A stretch of DNA of 64,000 nt from Nematostella vectensis (GCF_932526225.1 NC_064038.1:1364001-1428000), one strand, 5' to 3'. Shown: positions 1 to 20,500, numbered from the stretch's first letter. The notes: generated from the sequence alone by a model not told the origin. Numbers and translations: made by a program.

Positions 1-3000
1 TAGTCTGTAATAGGTGTCGATGTAGCCTGTAGTAGGTGACGATGTAGCGTGTAGTAGGTGACGATGTACCCTGTAGTAGGTGTCGATGTAGCCTGTAGTA
101 GATGTTGATGTAGCCTGTACTAGGTGTCCATGTACCCTGTAGTAGGTGTCGATGTAGCCTGTAGTAGGTGTCGATGTAGCCTGTAGTAGGTGACGATGTA
201 GTCTGTAGTAGGTGTCGATGTAGTCTGTAGTAGGTGTCGATGTAGCCTGTAGTAGGTGTCGATGTAGTCTGTAGTAGGTGTCGATGTACCCTGTAGTAGG
301 TGTCGATGTAGTCTGTAGTAGATGTCGATGTAGTCTGTAATAGGTGTCGATGTAGCCTGTAGTAGGTGACGATGTAGCCTGTAGTAGGTGTCCATGTACC
401 CTGTAGTAGGTGACGATGTACCCTGTAGTAGGTGACGATGTAGTCTGTAGTAGGTGTCGATGTAGTCTGTAGTAGGTGTCGATGTAGCCTGTAGTAGGTG
501 TCGATGTAGTCTGTAGTAGATGTCGATGTAGTCTGTAATAGGTGTCGATGTAGCCTGTAGTAGGTGACGATGTAGCCTGTAGTAGGTGTCGATGTACCCT
601 GTAGTAGGTGACGATGTAGCCTGTAGTAGGTGACGATGTACCCTGTAGTAGGTGACGATGTACCCTGTAGTAGGTGACGATGTACCCTGTAGTAGGTGAC
701 GATGTAGCCTGTAGTAGGTGACGATGTAGCCTGTAGTAGGTGTCGATGTACCCTGTAGTAGGTGTCGATGTACCCTTTAGTAGGTGTCGATGTAGCCTGT
801 AGTAGGTGTCGATGTACCCTGTAGTAGGTGTCGATGTAGCCTGTAGTAGGTGACGATGTACCCTTTAGTAGGTGACGATGTAGCCTGTAGTAGGTGACGA
901 TGTAGCCTGTAGTAGGTGACGATGTAGCCTGTAGTAGGTGACGATGTAGCCTGTACTAGGTGACGATGTACCCTGTAGTAGGTGTCGATGTACCCTGTAG
1001 TAGGTGACGATGTAGTCTGTAGTAGGTGTCGATGTACCCTGTAGTAGGTGACGATGTAGCCTGTAGTAGGTGTCGATGTAGCCTGTAGTAGGTGTCGATG
1101 TACACTGTAGTAGGTGTCGATGTAGCCTGTAGTAGGTGACGATGTAGCCTGTACTAGGTGTCGATGTACCCTGTAGTAGGTGTCGATGTACCCTGTAGTA
1201 GGTGTCGATGTACCCTGTAGTAGGTGTCGATGTAGCCTGTAGTAGGTGACGATGTAGCCTGTAGTAGGTGACGATGTAGCCTGTTCTAGGTGTCGATGTA
1301 CCCTGTAGTAGGTGTCGATGTACCCTGTAGTAGGTGTCGATGTACCCTGTAGTAGGTGTCGATGTAGCCTGTAGTAGGTGACGATGTAGCCTGTACTAGG
1401 TGTCCATGTACCCTGTAGTAGGTGACGATGTACCCTGTAGTAGGTGTCGATGTAGTCTGTACTAGGTGTCGATGTAGCCTGTAGTAGGTGTCGATGTAGC
1501 CTGTAGTAGATGTCGATGTAGTCTGTAATAGGTGTCGATGTAGCCTGTAGTAGGTGACGATGTAGCGTGTAGTAGGTGACGATGTACCCTGTAGTAGGTG
1601 TCGATGTAGCCTGTAGTAGGTGACGATGTAGTCTGTACTAGGTGTCGATGTACCCTGTAGTAGGTGACGATGTACCCTGTAGTAGGTGTCGATGTAGTCT
1701 GTACTAGGTGTCGATGTAGCCTGTAGTAGGTGTCGATGTAGTCTGTAGTAGATGTCGATGTAGTCTGTAATAGGTGTCGATGTAGCCTGTAGTAGGTGAC
1801 GATGTAGCGTGTAGTAGGTGACGATGTACCCTGTAGTAGGTGTCGATGTAGCCTGTAGTAGATGTTGATGTAGCCTGTACTAGGTGTCCATGTACCCTGG
1901 AGTAGGTGTCGATGTAGCCTGTAGTAGGTGTCGATGTAGCCTGTAGTAGGTGACGATGTAGTCTGTAGTAGGTGTCGATGTAGTCTGTAGTAGGTGTCGA
2001 TGTAGCCTGTAGTAGGTGTCGATGTAGTCTGTAGTAGGTGTCGATGTACCCTGTAGTAGGTGTCGATGTAGTCTGTAGTAGATGTCGATGTAGTCTGTAA
2101 TAGGTGTCGATGTAGCCTGTAGTAGGTGACGATGTAGCCTGTAGTAGGTGTCGATGTACCCTGTAGTAGGTGACGATGTAGCCTGTAGTAGGTGACGATG
2201 TACCCTGTAGTAGGTGTCGATGTACCCTGTAGTAGGTGACGATGTAGCCTGTAGTAGGTGTCGATGTTGCCTGTAATAGGTGTCGATGTAGCCTGTAGTA
2301 GGTGACGATGTAGCCTGTACTAGGTGTCCATGTACCCTGTAGTAGGTGACGATGTACCCTGTAGTAGGTGTCGATGTAGTCTGTACTAGGTGTCGATGTA
2401 GCCTGTAGTAGGTGTCGATGTAGCCTGTAGTAGATGTCGATGTAGTCTGTAATAGGTGTCGATGTAGCCTGTAGTAGGTGACGATGTAGCGTGTAGTAGG
2501 TGACGATGTACCCTGTAGTAGGTGTCGATGTAGCCTGTAGTAGGTGACGATGTAGTCTGTACTAGGTGTCGATGTACCCTGTAGTAGGTGACGATGTACC
2601 CTGTAGTAGGTGTCGATGTAGTCTGTACTAGGTGTCGATGTAGCCTGTAGTAGGTGTCGATGTAGTCTGTAGTAGATGTCGATGTAGTCTGTAATAGGTG
2701 TCGATGTAGCCTGTAGTAGGTGACGATGTAGCGTGTAGTAGGTGACGATGTACCCTGTAGTAGGTGTCGATGTAGCCTGTAGTAGATGTTGATGTAGCCT
2801 GTACTAGGTGTCCATGTACCCTGGAGTAGGTGTCGATGTAGCCTGTAGTAGGTGTCGATGTAGCCTGTAGTAGGTGACGATGTAGTCTGTAGTAGGTGTC
2901 GATGTAGTCTGTAGTAGGTGTCGATGTAGCCTGTAGTAGGTGTCGATGTAGTCTGTAGTAGGTGTCGATGTACCCTGTAGTAGGTGTCGATGTAGTCTGT

Positions 3001-3480
3001 AGTAGATGTCGATGTAGTCTGTAATAGGTGTCGATGTAGCCTGTAGTAGGTGACGATGTAGCCTGTAGTAGGTGTCGATGTACCCTGTAGTAGGTGACGA
3101 TGTAGCCTGTAGTAGGTGACGATGTACCCTGTAGTAGGTGTCGATGTACCCTGTAGTAGGTGACGATGTAGCCTGTAGTAGGTGTCGATGTTGCCTGTAA
3201 TAGGTGTCGATGTAGCCTGTAGTAGGTGACGATGTACCCTGTAGTAGGTGACGATGTACCCTGTAGTAGGTGACGATGTAGCCTGTAGTAGGTGTCGATG
3301 TAGCCTGTAGTAGGTGTCGATGTAGCCTGTAGTAGGTGACGATGTAGCCTGTAGTAGGTGACGATGTAGCCTGTTCTAGGTGTCGATGTACCCTGTAGTA
3401 GGTGTCGATGTTGCCTGTAGTAGGTGACGATGTAGCCTGTACTAGGTGACGATGTAGCCTGCAGTAGATGACGATGTAGC
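1..3480. repeat. 22-bp minisatellite array, upstream intron of the lectin-like gene
   Basis: About 158 tandem copies of a 22-bp unit whose core reads gatgtagcctgtagtaggtg, with a few variant positions (gcc/ccc/tct after gta, tgtc/tgac at the join). The array runs off the left window edge and stops about 50 bases before the first visible lectin-like exon. A rare variant (gatgttgatgtagcctgtac) recurs near 101, 1861 and 2785, showing higher-order structure. An open frame on the minus strand at 120-395 comes from the repeat and is not a gene. Confidence 0.97.
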
Positions 3481-3527
3481 TCGTAGTAATATCACAACAC
3501 TCTCACGATATGCCATGTTTATTCTAG

Positions 3528-9861
<6,334 letters not shown>

Positions 9862-12363
9862 TTAGCACAGGGAAATCTATAGTGATCTACATCCAGTAGA
9901 GCACAGGGAAATCTATAGTGATCTACATCCAGTAGAGCACAGGGAGATCTATAGTGATCTACATCCAGTAGAGCAAAGGGAGATCTATAGTGATCTACAT
10001 CCAGTAGAGCACAGGGAGATCTATAGTGATCTACATCCAGTACAGCACAGGGAGATCTATAATGATCTACATCCAGTAGAGCACAGGAAGATCTATAGTA
10101 ATCTACATCCAGTACAGCACAGGGAGATCTATAGTGATCTACATCCAGTAGAGCACAGGAAGATCTATAGTGATCTACATCCAGTAGAGCACAGGGAGAT
10201 CTATAGTGATCTACATCCAGTACAGCACAGGGAGATCTATAGTGATCTACATCCAGTAGAGCACAGGGAGGTCTATAGTGATCTACAACCAGTAGAGCAC
10301 AGGGAGGTCTATAGTGATCTACAACCAGTAGAGCACAGGGAGATCTATAGTGATCTACATCCAGTACAGCACAGGGAGATCTATAGTGATCTACATCCAG
10401 TACAGCACAGGGAGATCTATAGTGATCTACATTCAGTAGAGCACAGGGAGGTCTATAGTGATCTACATCCAGTACAGCACAGGAAGATCTATAATGATCT
10501 ACATCCAGTACAGCACAGGAAGATCTATAGTGATCTACATCCAGTACAGCACAGGGAGATCTATAGTGATCTACATCCAGTAGAGCACAGGAAGATCTAT
10601 AGTGATCTACATCCAGTAGAGCACAGGGAGATCTATAGTGATCTACATCCAGTACAGCACAGGGAGATCTATAGTGATCTACATCCAGTAGAGCACAGGG
10701 AGGTCTATAGTGATCTACAACCAGTAGAGCACAGGGAGGTCTATAGTGATCTACAACCAGTAGAGCACAGGGAGATCTATAGTGATCTACATCCAGTACA
10801 GCACAGGGAGATCTATAGTGATCTACATCCAGTAGAGCACAGGAAGATCTATAGTGATCTACATCCAGTAGAGCACAGGGAGATCTATAGTGATCTACAT
10901 CCAGTACAGCACAGGGAGATCTATAGTGATCTACATCCAGTAGAGCACAGGGAGGTCTATAGTGATCTACAACCAGTAGAGCACAGGGAGGTCTATAGTG
11001 ATCTACAACCAGTAGAGCACAGGGAGATCTATAGTGATCTACATCCAGTAGAGCACAGGGAGATCTAGAGTGATCTACATCCAGTAGAGCAAAGGGAGAT
11101 CTATAGTGATCTACATCCAGTAGAGCACAGGGAGATCTATAGTGATCTACATCCAGTACAGCACAGGGAGATCTATAATGATCTACATCCAGTAGAGCAC
11201 AAGAAGATCTATAGTGATCTACATCCAGTACAGCACAGGGAGATCTATAGTGATCTACATCCAGTAGAGCACAGGAAGATCTATAGTGATCTACATCCAG
11301 TAGAGCACAGGGAGATCTATAGTGATCTACATCCAGTACAGCACAGGGAGATCTATAGTGATCTACATCCAGTAGAGCACAGGGAGGTCTATAGTGATCT
11401 ACAACCAGTAGAGCACAGGGAGGTCTATAGTGATCTACAACCAGTAGAGCACAGGGAGATCTATAGTGATCTACATCCAGTACAGCACAGGGAGATCTAT
11501 AGTGATCTACATCCAGTACAGCACAGGGAGATCTATAGTGATCTACATTCAGTAGAGCACAGGGAGGTCTATAGTGATCTACAACCAGTAGAGCACAGGG
11601 AGATCTATAGTGATGTACATCCAGTAGAGCACAGGGAGGTCTATAGTGATCTACATCCAGTACAGCACAGGAAGATCTATAGTGATCTACATCCAGTACA
11701 GCACAGGGAGATCTATAGTGATCTACATCCAGTAGAGCACAGGGAGGTCTATAGTGATCTACAACCAGTAGAGCACAGGGAGATCTATAGTGATGTACAT
11801 CCAGTACAGCACAGGGAGATCTATAGTGATGTACATCCAGTAGAGCAAAGGGAGATCTATAGTGATCTACATCCAGTAGAGCACAGGGAGATCTATGGTG
11901 ATCTACATCCAGTAGAGCACAGGGAGATCTATAGTGATCTACATCCAGTACAGCACAGGGAGATCTATAGTGATCTACGTCCAGTAGAGCACAGGAAGAT
12001 CTATAGTGATCTACATCCAGTACAGCACAGGGAGATCTATAGTGATCTACATCCAGTACAGCACAGGGAGATCTATAGTGATCTACATCCAGTACAGCAC
12101 AGGAAGATCTATAGTGATCTACATCCAGTACAGCACATGGAGATCTATAGTGATCTACATCCAGTACAGCACAGGGAGATCTATAGTGATCTACATCCAG
12201 TACAGCACATGGAGATCTATAGTGATCTACATCCAGTACAGCACAGGGAGATCTATAGTGATCTACATCCAGTACAGCACAGGGAGATCTATAGTGATCT
12301 ACATCCAGTACAGCACAGGGAGATCTATAGTGATCTACATCCAGTACAGCACAGGGAGATCTA
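9862..12363. repeat. 36-bp minisatellite beginning at the lectin-like stop codon
   Basis: About 69 copies of a 36-bp unit containing agcacagggagatctatagt and gatctacatccagtag. The first copy begins immediately after the TAG at 9861. Block-wise variants (aaccagtag, tacagcac, ggaggtct) recur in the same order near 10261, 10700, 10950 and 11380, so multi-copy segments were duplicated as units. I found no AATAAA in it, so a lectin-like transcript would have to run through it or end without a canonical signal. Confidence 0.96.
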
Positions 12364-12368
12364 GACAG

Positions 12369-12445
12369 CCAAGCGAATGATGTATGGTAAACATGGACTT
12401 CATGGAATATTCAACATGCGGCAAGGCTATCTCTGGGTGAAGTAG
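12369..12445 (+). pseudogene. Identical second copy of the lectin-like terminal exon
   Basis: All 77 bases match exon 5 at 9785-9861, including the stop. It is preceded by gatctagacag, which joins the 36-bp array directly to the exon at an acag shared with the true acceptor. It lacks the pyrimidine-rich lead of the original, so splicing to it is uncertain. It could act as an alternative terminal exon encoding the same C-terminus. Identity of 77/77 points to a recent duplication or gene conversion. Confidence 0.9.
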
Positions 12446-12556
12446 AAAGCACAGGGGGATCTATAGTGATCTACATCTAGTAGAGCACAGGGAGATATAT
12501 AATGATCTACATCCAGTAGAGCACAGGGAGATCTATAATGATCTACATCCAGTAGA
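12446..12556. repeat. Three further copies of the 36-bp minisatellite
   Basis: After the duplicated exon the same 36-bp unit resumes for three diverged copies, as after the original exon. The duplicated segment therefore included the exon with its downstream repeat. Confidence 0.9.
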
Positions 12557-12737
12557 CTTTTTTCTGTAGTATTTTCAGCATGTTGTTGTAGAATCATACT
12601 TCCTTATTCTCGTTGACCTTTTCATGGCCTATTCCTCATTGATCTAATATGGACGGATTTATTGCATTTGTTTACCACCTGTACACAAGGAAGGGAGACG
12701 GGCTCCCTCTATTTCTCTGCCGCCTATGAGGATTCAA

Positions 12738-12937
12738 CTGTAGGAGGGGGCATAAGGGGTTTGCGAAAACCGCACAGAAAAACGCAAATAACGGTTAAAC
12801 CGTCAAAACAAGTCAATAACGGTAAACCGCGCAGTCTAGAGAAACCGCAAAACCGCGGAATAAAATACGAAAAACCGTGCCAGATTAAAGGCAAAACCGC
12901 ATCACCGCGCACCCATACCCATGCCCCCCTCTTGTAG
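12738..12937. mobile_element. Putative 200-bp MITE rich in aaaccgc
   Basis: The ends are imperfect inverted repeats: ctgtaggagggggcat at the left and atgcccccctcttgtag at the right. The interior is made of short aaaccgc/aaccgt motifs. It contains the first plus-strand AATAAA (12859) downstream of the lectin-like stop. No coding capacity. Confidence 0.5.
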
Positions 12938-13575
12938 GCCACTTTAAAATTCAGCGCATAATAAGGACTAGTAAAAATCATTAAAGGCATGCAATCGAGC
13001 TATGATTTAGTTGGAATACTGTAGGTTTAAATAAGCTAGGTACCGTATTTTTTTTTTGAGGTTTCAGAGAGCGTTTGGCTAGCTTGCAATTCAGAATCAT
13101 GCCTCAAAGGAATGAGTGCAGTGCCCTTACATCTGTATGGGTAACAAATATCTTGAGTAGAAGCAGCTTTGTAGAAAGCAGTTCACATGACCAACAACGT
13201 ATTTAAGATTAACAATCAAAATCTCACTCGTTAGAAGGGGCTGTTATATGAGAGGACAAGCTTAAACCTGGGCACTAAACGAACCTTTACGGTAAAAATA
13301 AGTCGTATCTGAAGTAGAATATCGCTATCTTGATAGTGGGTACAATATAGCGGTCTGTACAAACATAGCAATAGCATGGCTATAATAAATGACACACCAG
13401 ATGGCGTAATCAACAATGTGTATGTTGGTCAAATGCTACGTCAGTGCAGTCCATCCCACCCCTCCCCTGCCTTTGCACCTACCCATCCCTTTCGAAAAAA
13501 AAAGATTTTTATATTTGTGGGTTAGTCCAGGTCGCAGTCATGACTTCATAAAATTTGTCTTGCTTGGTAGCTTGT
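12938..13575. other. Intergenic, nothing recognised
   Basis: No exon, RNA gene or repeat recognised between the small MITE and the 41-bp array. Short open frames here have no supporting features. Confidence 0.5.
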
Positions 13576-13908
13576 AGAAAGGCATGGGACCTCTCAAACT
13601 TTTCACCCGGTTGGCATAACAGGCATGGGATCTCTCAAACTTTTTACCCGGTTGGCATAACAGGCATGGGATCTCTCAAACTTTTCACCCGGTTGGCATA
13701 ACAGGCATGGGATCTCTCAAACTTTTCACCCGGTTGGCATAACAGGCATGGGATCTCTCAAACTTTTCACCCGGTTGGCATAACAGGCATGGGATCTCTC
13801 AAACTTTTCACCCGGTTGGCATAACAGGCATGGGATCTCTCAAACTTTTCACCCGGTTGGCATAACAGGCATGGGATCTCTCAAACTTTTCACCCGGTTG
13901 GCATAACT
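13576..13908. repeat. 41-bp minisatellite
   Basis: Eight nearly identical copies of a 41-bp unit containing aggcatgggatctctcaaac and ttttcacccggttggcataa, downstream of CCT3. Copies differ at one or two positions only, which suggests recent homogenisation. Confidence 0.95.
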
Positions 13909-14177
13909 TTGGAGGGCTCGAATGCCATGCCTATCCAGGCGTGGTTGAAAGCGTGTAGAAATTCAAGGATTTTAAGAATTCGTGGGGGCCCTGTGCTCTA
14001 TTAGCAGACATCCTCGAATCTGTGGATTATACCAGCTAGTTTCGGATCGCATTGTTACTCACTGTATCTGTCTTTTGCGGGCACAGAGGAAATAAGAGTA
14101 CTGGGAAGGAGAGAAGGGAGATATTAAAGCACTATTTTCTCAAAGGCATAAAACCACTGTTATCACTCATAAGTTTC

Positions 14178-14183
14178 TTTATT
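14178..14183 (-). terminator. Candidate polyadenylation signal of CCT3
   Basis: AATAAA on the minus strand about 380 bases after the CCT3 stop, in AT-rich sequence. Chosen only by position and motif. Confidence 0.35.
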
Positions 14184-14559
14184 TCTCATTTAATTTCGCT
14201 CATAATATCTTAAATAAATGAGAGATCAAACTATATCAGTTCCACAACGAACACCAATATGCGTCTATTGCACCAATAAACGTCAAGATGGGAATGCTTA
14301 GGGAGGGTGGGTGAGTGGTGGGGAGTTCTCACATGTGTCTAACAAGGATCTATCTGAAGGGGTCTATAAGGAAATTGGGCTACACGATCCCAATACCCCC
14401 TAAAAACTTTGACTACTTTATGGCCCGTTTGATTTGTCAGAAAATGCAAAACCATCCCAGTTTCCATAAAGTACAATAACCTTGACAAAGATGAAGTGCT
14501 ACTAGGGGCTACTGGTGTGCTGAGTCTGCAAGCATTAGGGGACTAGAAGCTAGTTGTTG

Positions 14560-17500
14560 TTAATCAGTCGTGGGTGCTCCTCCAGATTCAGATCCTTCTG
14601 CGCCAGTTGCCTTCTTCGTTCCCGATACAATGTCATCTATGCGCAGCAGGAGCATTGCCGTCTGAAATGACAGATGTCATGTCGTGAGCTGTGTTGTGGC
14701 TGACTGGGGCTGTGTTAGAACTGTGTCAGCTAGCCCCAGTCAGCCACAACACACTCTTACACAGCCCCAGTCAGCTACAACACACGTCTTACACAGCCCC
14801 AGTCAGCTACAACACAGTTGTAACACAGCCCCAGTCAGCTACAACACAGTTCTAACACAGCCCCAGTCAGCTACAACACAGTTCTAACACAGCCCCAGTC
14901 AGCTACAACATAGTTCTAACACAGCCCCAGTCAGCTACAACACAGTTCTAACACAGCCTCAGTCAGCTACAACACAGTTCTAACACAGCCCCAGTCAGCC
15001 ACAACACAGTTCTAACACAGCCCCAGTCAGCTACAACACAGTTCTAACACAGCCTCAGTCAGCCAGAACACAGTTCTAACACAGCCCCAGTCAGCCACAA
15101 CACACTTCTAACACAGCCCCAGTCAGCCACAACACACTTCTAACACAGCCCCAGTCAGCTACAACACAGTTCTAACACAGCCCCAGTCAGCTACAACACA
15201 GTTCTAACACAGCCCAGTCAGCTACAACACAGTTCTAACACAGCCCAGTCAGCTACAACTCAGTTCTAACACAGCCCCAGTCAGCTACAACACAGTTCTA
15301 ACACAGCCCCAGTCAGCTACAACACAGTTCTAACACAGCCCCAGTCAGCCACAACACAGTTCTAACACAGCCCCAGTCAGCCACAACACAGTTCTAACAC
15401 AGCCCCAGTCAGCTACAACACAGTTCTAACACAGCCCCAGTCAGCCAGAACACAGTTCTAACACAGCCCAGTCAGCTACAACATAGTTCTAACACAGCCC
15501 CAGTCAGCTACAACACAGTTCTAACACAGCCCCAGTCAGCTACAACACAGTTCTAACACAGCCCCAGTCAGCTACAACACAGTTCTAACACAGCCCAGTC
15601 AGCTACAACATAGTTCTAACACAGCCCAGTCAGCTACAACATAGTTCTAACACAGCCCCAGTCAGCCTCAACACAGTTCTAACACAGCCCCAGTCAGCTA
15701 CAACACAGTTCTAACACAGCCCCAGTCAGCTACAACACAGTTCTAACACAGCCCAGTCAGCTACAACATAGTTCTAACACATCCCCAGTCAGCTACAACA
15801 CAGTTCTAACACAGCCTCAGTCAGCTACAACACAGTTCTAACACAGCCCAGTCAGCTACAACATAGTTCTAACACAGCCCCAGTCAGCTACAACACAGTT
15901 CTAACACAGCCCCAGTCAGCTACAACACAGTTCTAACACAGCCCTAGTCAGCTACAACACAGTTCTAACACAGCCCAGTCAGCCACAACACAGTTCTAAC
16001 ACAGCCCCAGTCAGCTACAACATAGTTCTAACACAGCCTCAGTCAGCCACAACACAGTTCTAACACAGCCCCAGTCAGCTACAACACAGTTCTAACACAG
16101 CCCCAGTCAGCTACAACACAGTTCTAACACAGCCCAGTCAGCTACAACATAGTTCTAACACAGCCCCAGTCAGCCACAACACAGTTCTAACACAGCCCCT
16201 TTCAGCTACAACACAGTTGTAACACAGCCCCAGTCAGCCACAACACAGTTCTAACACAGCCCCAATCAGCCACAACACAGTTCTAACACAGCCCCAGTCA
16301 GCTACAACACAGTTCTAACACAGCCCCAGTCAGCTACAACACAGTTCTAACACAGCCCCAGTCATCCACAACACAGTTCTAACACAGCCCAGTCAGCCAG
16401 AACACAGTTCTAACACAGCCCAGTCAGCTACAACATAGTTCTAACACAGCCCCAGTCAGCCAGAACACAGTTCTAACACAGCCCAGTCAGCTACAACATA
16501 GTTCTAACACAGCCCCAGTCAGCCACAACTTGGTTGAATTCATTGCACATTGGAGGAAAAATCATGGGATGAAATCTCGAAAAATGTCAATAAATTTCAC
16601 AATAGCTTCCCTAAATCAGCTTTTGAAAATTCTTATTTTGCTATGATGACAAAATGGTGATTGACAGAGCCTCTACTAAGTGTCACATTTAAAAATAAGA
16701 ACTTTAAACTGTGGTGTGGTTACTACACTATAGAGGATAACAGAAAACACGAGTACGTATTCAACACAATGCTTGTACAAAAACATGTATAACTGTATAA
16801 AACTTATTTTCTAGGGCTGTAGAGCTCAGGATGTAATGGCAATAAAACATTCAAAGTGATAAAGCAATGTCTCAAAATAAGCCAAATAAGCGATTTAAGT
16901 CTGAAAATGCATATCATATCTGGTCGTTATGTACTGTACACACTTGGTTTGTGCATTGTGGTGATCACGTGACCATCGAAGTTTGCTGGGCTTCCTAGCC
17001 CCTAACCAGTCTCTTCTACTAACTATGTCATGAGTTACCTCCAGTGCGGTCTTGAAGGTTTGTGCCTTGACTGCATAGGTGTCCCACACGCCAAGCTCTT
17101 GCATGTCAACAATCTGCCCGCTCTCACCATCAATACCCCAGCTTGTGTTGCCTTCAGCTGCATGCTTTGCCTTCACGGGAAAAGTAGAATAGAGTTAACA
17201 AAGGGACAAGAAAAAGATGCCCAAACTTCCTTAAAGACTGTCGGTCAGACTTGTGTGATGCATGGTTTTGTAGGCTATGATACCTGTGCACATGAGATGT
17301 TAATCTCAGTTAAATTTAATCCGCTTGAATCACAATGAATTTTAATCCATCCTTTAACTTGAACAGCTCATATTTTGAAAGTATCAAATAATACAAGGAA
17401 TGTTGTATTTTGAAAAATAATAAGAGTTTTGAATATTCAAATCAGACGTTTAAGTCCATTGATCTGACTAGCGTGCGTTGAAATTCATGCGTGCTTGTGT

Positions 17501-20500
17501 GTAAGCAAACCAACTACACGTGATCAATTGAACTTTCAACCTTTCCCAGAGAACCTTGGCAAAACAAAACGGCTTTTTCAAGCTAATCCCAAATATGGGT
17601 ATATTGACCAAATATGGTTTTGTGTTACTATGACAATCTCATTGACCAATCAGCTGCAGAATACAAAATCTGTATTTCTGGAACTGAAAAAAGCTACTCG
17701 CCCTCCCAGAGCATCCTTGCTTCGCTCGTCGGGCATTTTGGCTGAGCATCACTTGATGAGAGAAGTCTGGAGGCTCTGGTACCCAGGGTAGATAATGGTT
17801 ATCATATTGAAATTAAAAACAAAACAGCCGTATCGTGAATACAGTAGTCCTACCAATCCAATTTTGATCCCTTCTCATAGCTTTTTTACATTACCCTTTT
17901 GCACGCTCATATTCCACCTACCCGTAGAGCTGTAATAGTTCTGATGGTGTTAGCACCGCAGTTTTGAATCAAGGTCCTTGGGATAACTTCCAGACCTTTA
18001 GCAACCGCCTTGTACGGCCACTGCTGCACCCCAGCGACAAGCTTGGCCTTTTCTGTCAAGGCCTAGGGGAGAAGCACGCTGTCAGCTGGCATGTCACGCA
18101 ACATGTGTCACACTGGTCAGCTGACATGCCACACAATCAAGTCACATAACATGTGAGAAACCTGTCAGCTCATAAGGCACTCAACCAGGTCACACAACAG
18201 TCTGGTCACACGTCAAAAAAGAACACACCAGTCTAGTCAGATGTTACACAACCAGGTCGAACACAACACAGACAACACACCAGCCAGGTCACACAACCAG
18301 GTCACACAACCAGGTCACACATCACAGATAACACACCAGCCAGGTCACACAACCAGGTCACACAACACAGATAACACACCAGCCTGGTCACACAACCAGG
18401 TCGAACAACACAGATAACACACCAGCCAGGTCACACAACCAGGTCACACAACACAGATAACACACCAGCCAGGTCACACAACCAGGTCGAACAACACAGA
18501 TAACACACCAGCCAGGTCACACAACCAGGTCACACAACACAGATAACACACCAGCCAGGTCACACAACAAGGTCACACAACACAGATAACACACCAGCCT
18601 GGTCACACAACAAGGTCACACAACACAGATAACACACCAGCCAGGTCACACAACCAGGTCACACAACACAGATAACACACCAGCCAGGTCACACAACCAG
18701 GTCACACAACACAGATAACACACCAGCCAGGTCACACAACAAGGTCACACAACAACATGTGACACACCAGTCTAGTTGCATCACACAACAGCACATAAAA
18801 CATGCCGTGCCAGGTTTCATGACCACTAAAGAGATTAAGTCACAAATACTCACGTGAGCAAGAGCCATCTCACAGGCTCCGCCCCCAGGGACAAGTCGAG
18901 GATCAACAATCACATTACGGGCCACATTCATTGCATCTTGTAGATTTCTCTCAACCTTAGGAAGGACATCAAGCACATTATTTTGAGGTTTTGGGCTGGA
19001 GAGGACTTATGCTTAGGTGCCATACTTTATAAATTTGTGACTACATCTAGGGATGTACAGTAGTATGGAGTTACAGTATCTGTATACCTACATATATAGA
19101 TGGGTAAATTACTAGGGATGTACAGTAGTATGGAGTTATCTGTATACCTACATATATAGATGGGTAAATTACTAGGGATGTACAGTAGTATGGAGTTATC
19201 TGTCTACCTACATATATAGATGGGTAAATTACTAGGGATGTACAGTAGTATGGAGTTATCTGTCTACCTACATATATAGATGGGTAAATTACTAGGGATG
19301 TAGCAGAGAGTAGTCTGTATCTCTACTATCATCTGAAATGCAGGCGAGTATATCCACAGTAGGAGGGATAAACCAGGGATAAAACAGTGCCGACACACTA
19401 ACACTATCCATGAATACAAACTGTGAAACTGTTGTATCTGCAGTTAAGTCTTTATGTTACACAGAGGTGAAGATATTCACAAGGATACCTGCACTAGTAA
19501 TACGTGTACAATACATCTACATAGAGTATCTTGCTCTACCTCGTTCAAGACATCCTTGCTTGCGCCCCTCAGTAGAATGGTACAGGCCTTTGGATTATTG
19601 CATTCAGTGATAAAAGTGAAGTATCTGCGATAATAAGATGTCATTTGTATGGCCTCTTTAATAAGTATGAGAAGGTTATAGTTGAGCTTGTCCAATTTAA
19701 TGGACCTAAACAGTAATGGACAACAAATAGCACTTACTCATCGCCAAATTTATTCACTTCAAACAGACCAGCGCCAGTCCCAATGTCCTCTTCCTTTAAT
19801 TCCTCCGTCCTGTTGACGATGGTCGCCCCACATGCCCGTGCAATGCGGTTATTATCAGTTTTACGTACACGTCGGATAGCGGTTATGTTTGCCTTCATCA
19901 GGAAATGCTGAGCAAGATCTGAGGAAAAGAGGTTTAAATAGTTAAATAACTCAACTACTGTATAAGTATAGGAGAATACAGATGCACTAAAGACAATAAA
20001 AAACTCTGACTGGGAGCTAGGTGTCTCATGACTGAGGATAATGTCATTCTCACCAGAGATGCCTTTCTCTGTAATCACTAGATCTGGTTTGAGAGCGATG
20101 ACTTCATCACACATCTTCTTGATGAATTCTTCTTCAAGTTGCAAAACACGGCTGAAAAGAGAAAATAAAGTAGTTAAAAAATTATATGTAAGTCTTGTTT
20201 GCTGCAAGGATAAGGTATTGTTGGTGTGACACAGCAGGGAAATCAAAGGCTGATCAGGCTTTCCCATGCCCATAGACAAAAGACTTCAACTCGAATGTAA
20301 ATATTTAAGGGGACCCTGGGTGGCGCGGTTGGCAGAGCGTCTCTCTGTGGTGCAAATGCCCACTAGGTCCCAGGTTAGATTTATAGTTCACAAGTCAGTT
20401 ACTCTCCCTCTACAAAAATCCACAATAATTTTAAGTTGTGTTCTGTGGTAAGACATAAGTTCTATGACTGATGTCTAAGGCTGCCAAAAGGGTAATAATC

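Noticed and set aside
1-3480. CRISPR-like array
   Set aside because: Repeats are directly tandem without unique spacers, and the genome is clearly eukaryotic.
12006-12380. 124-codon repetitive frame
   Set aside because: Reads through the 36-bp array and ends in the duplicated exon in the wrong frame.
20310-20390. Functional tRNA gene
   Set aside because: The A box is good but the B box is degraded and the acceptor stem does not pair, so a SINE relic is more likely.
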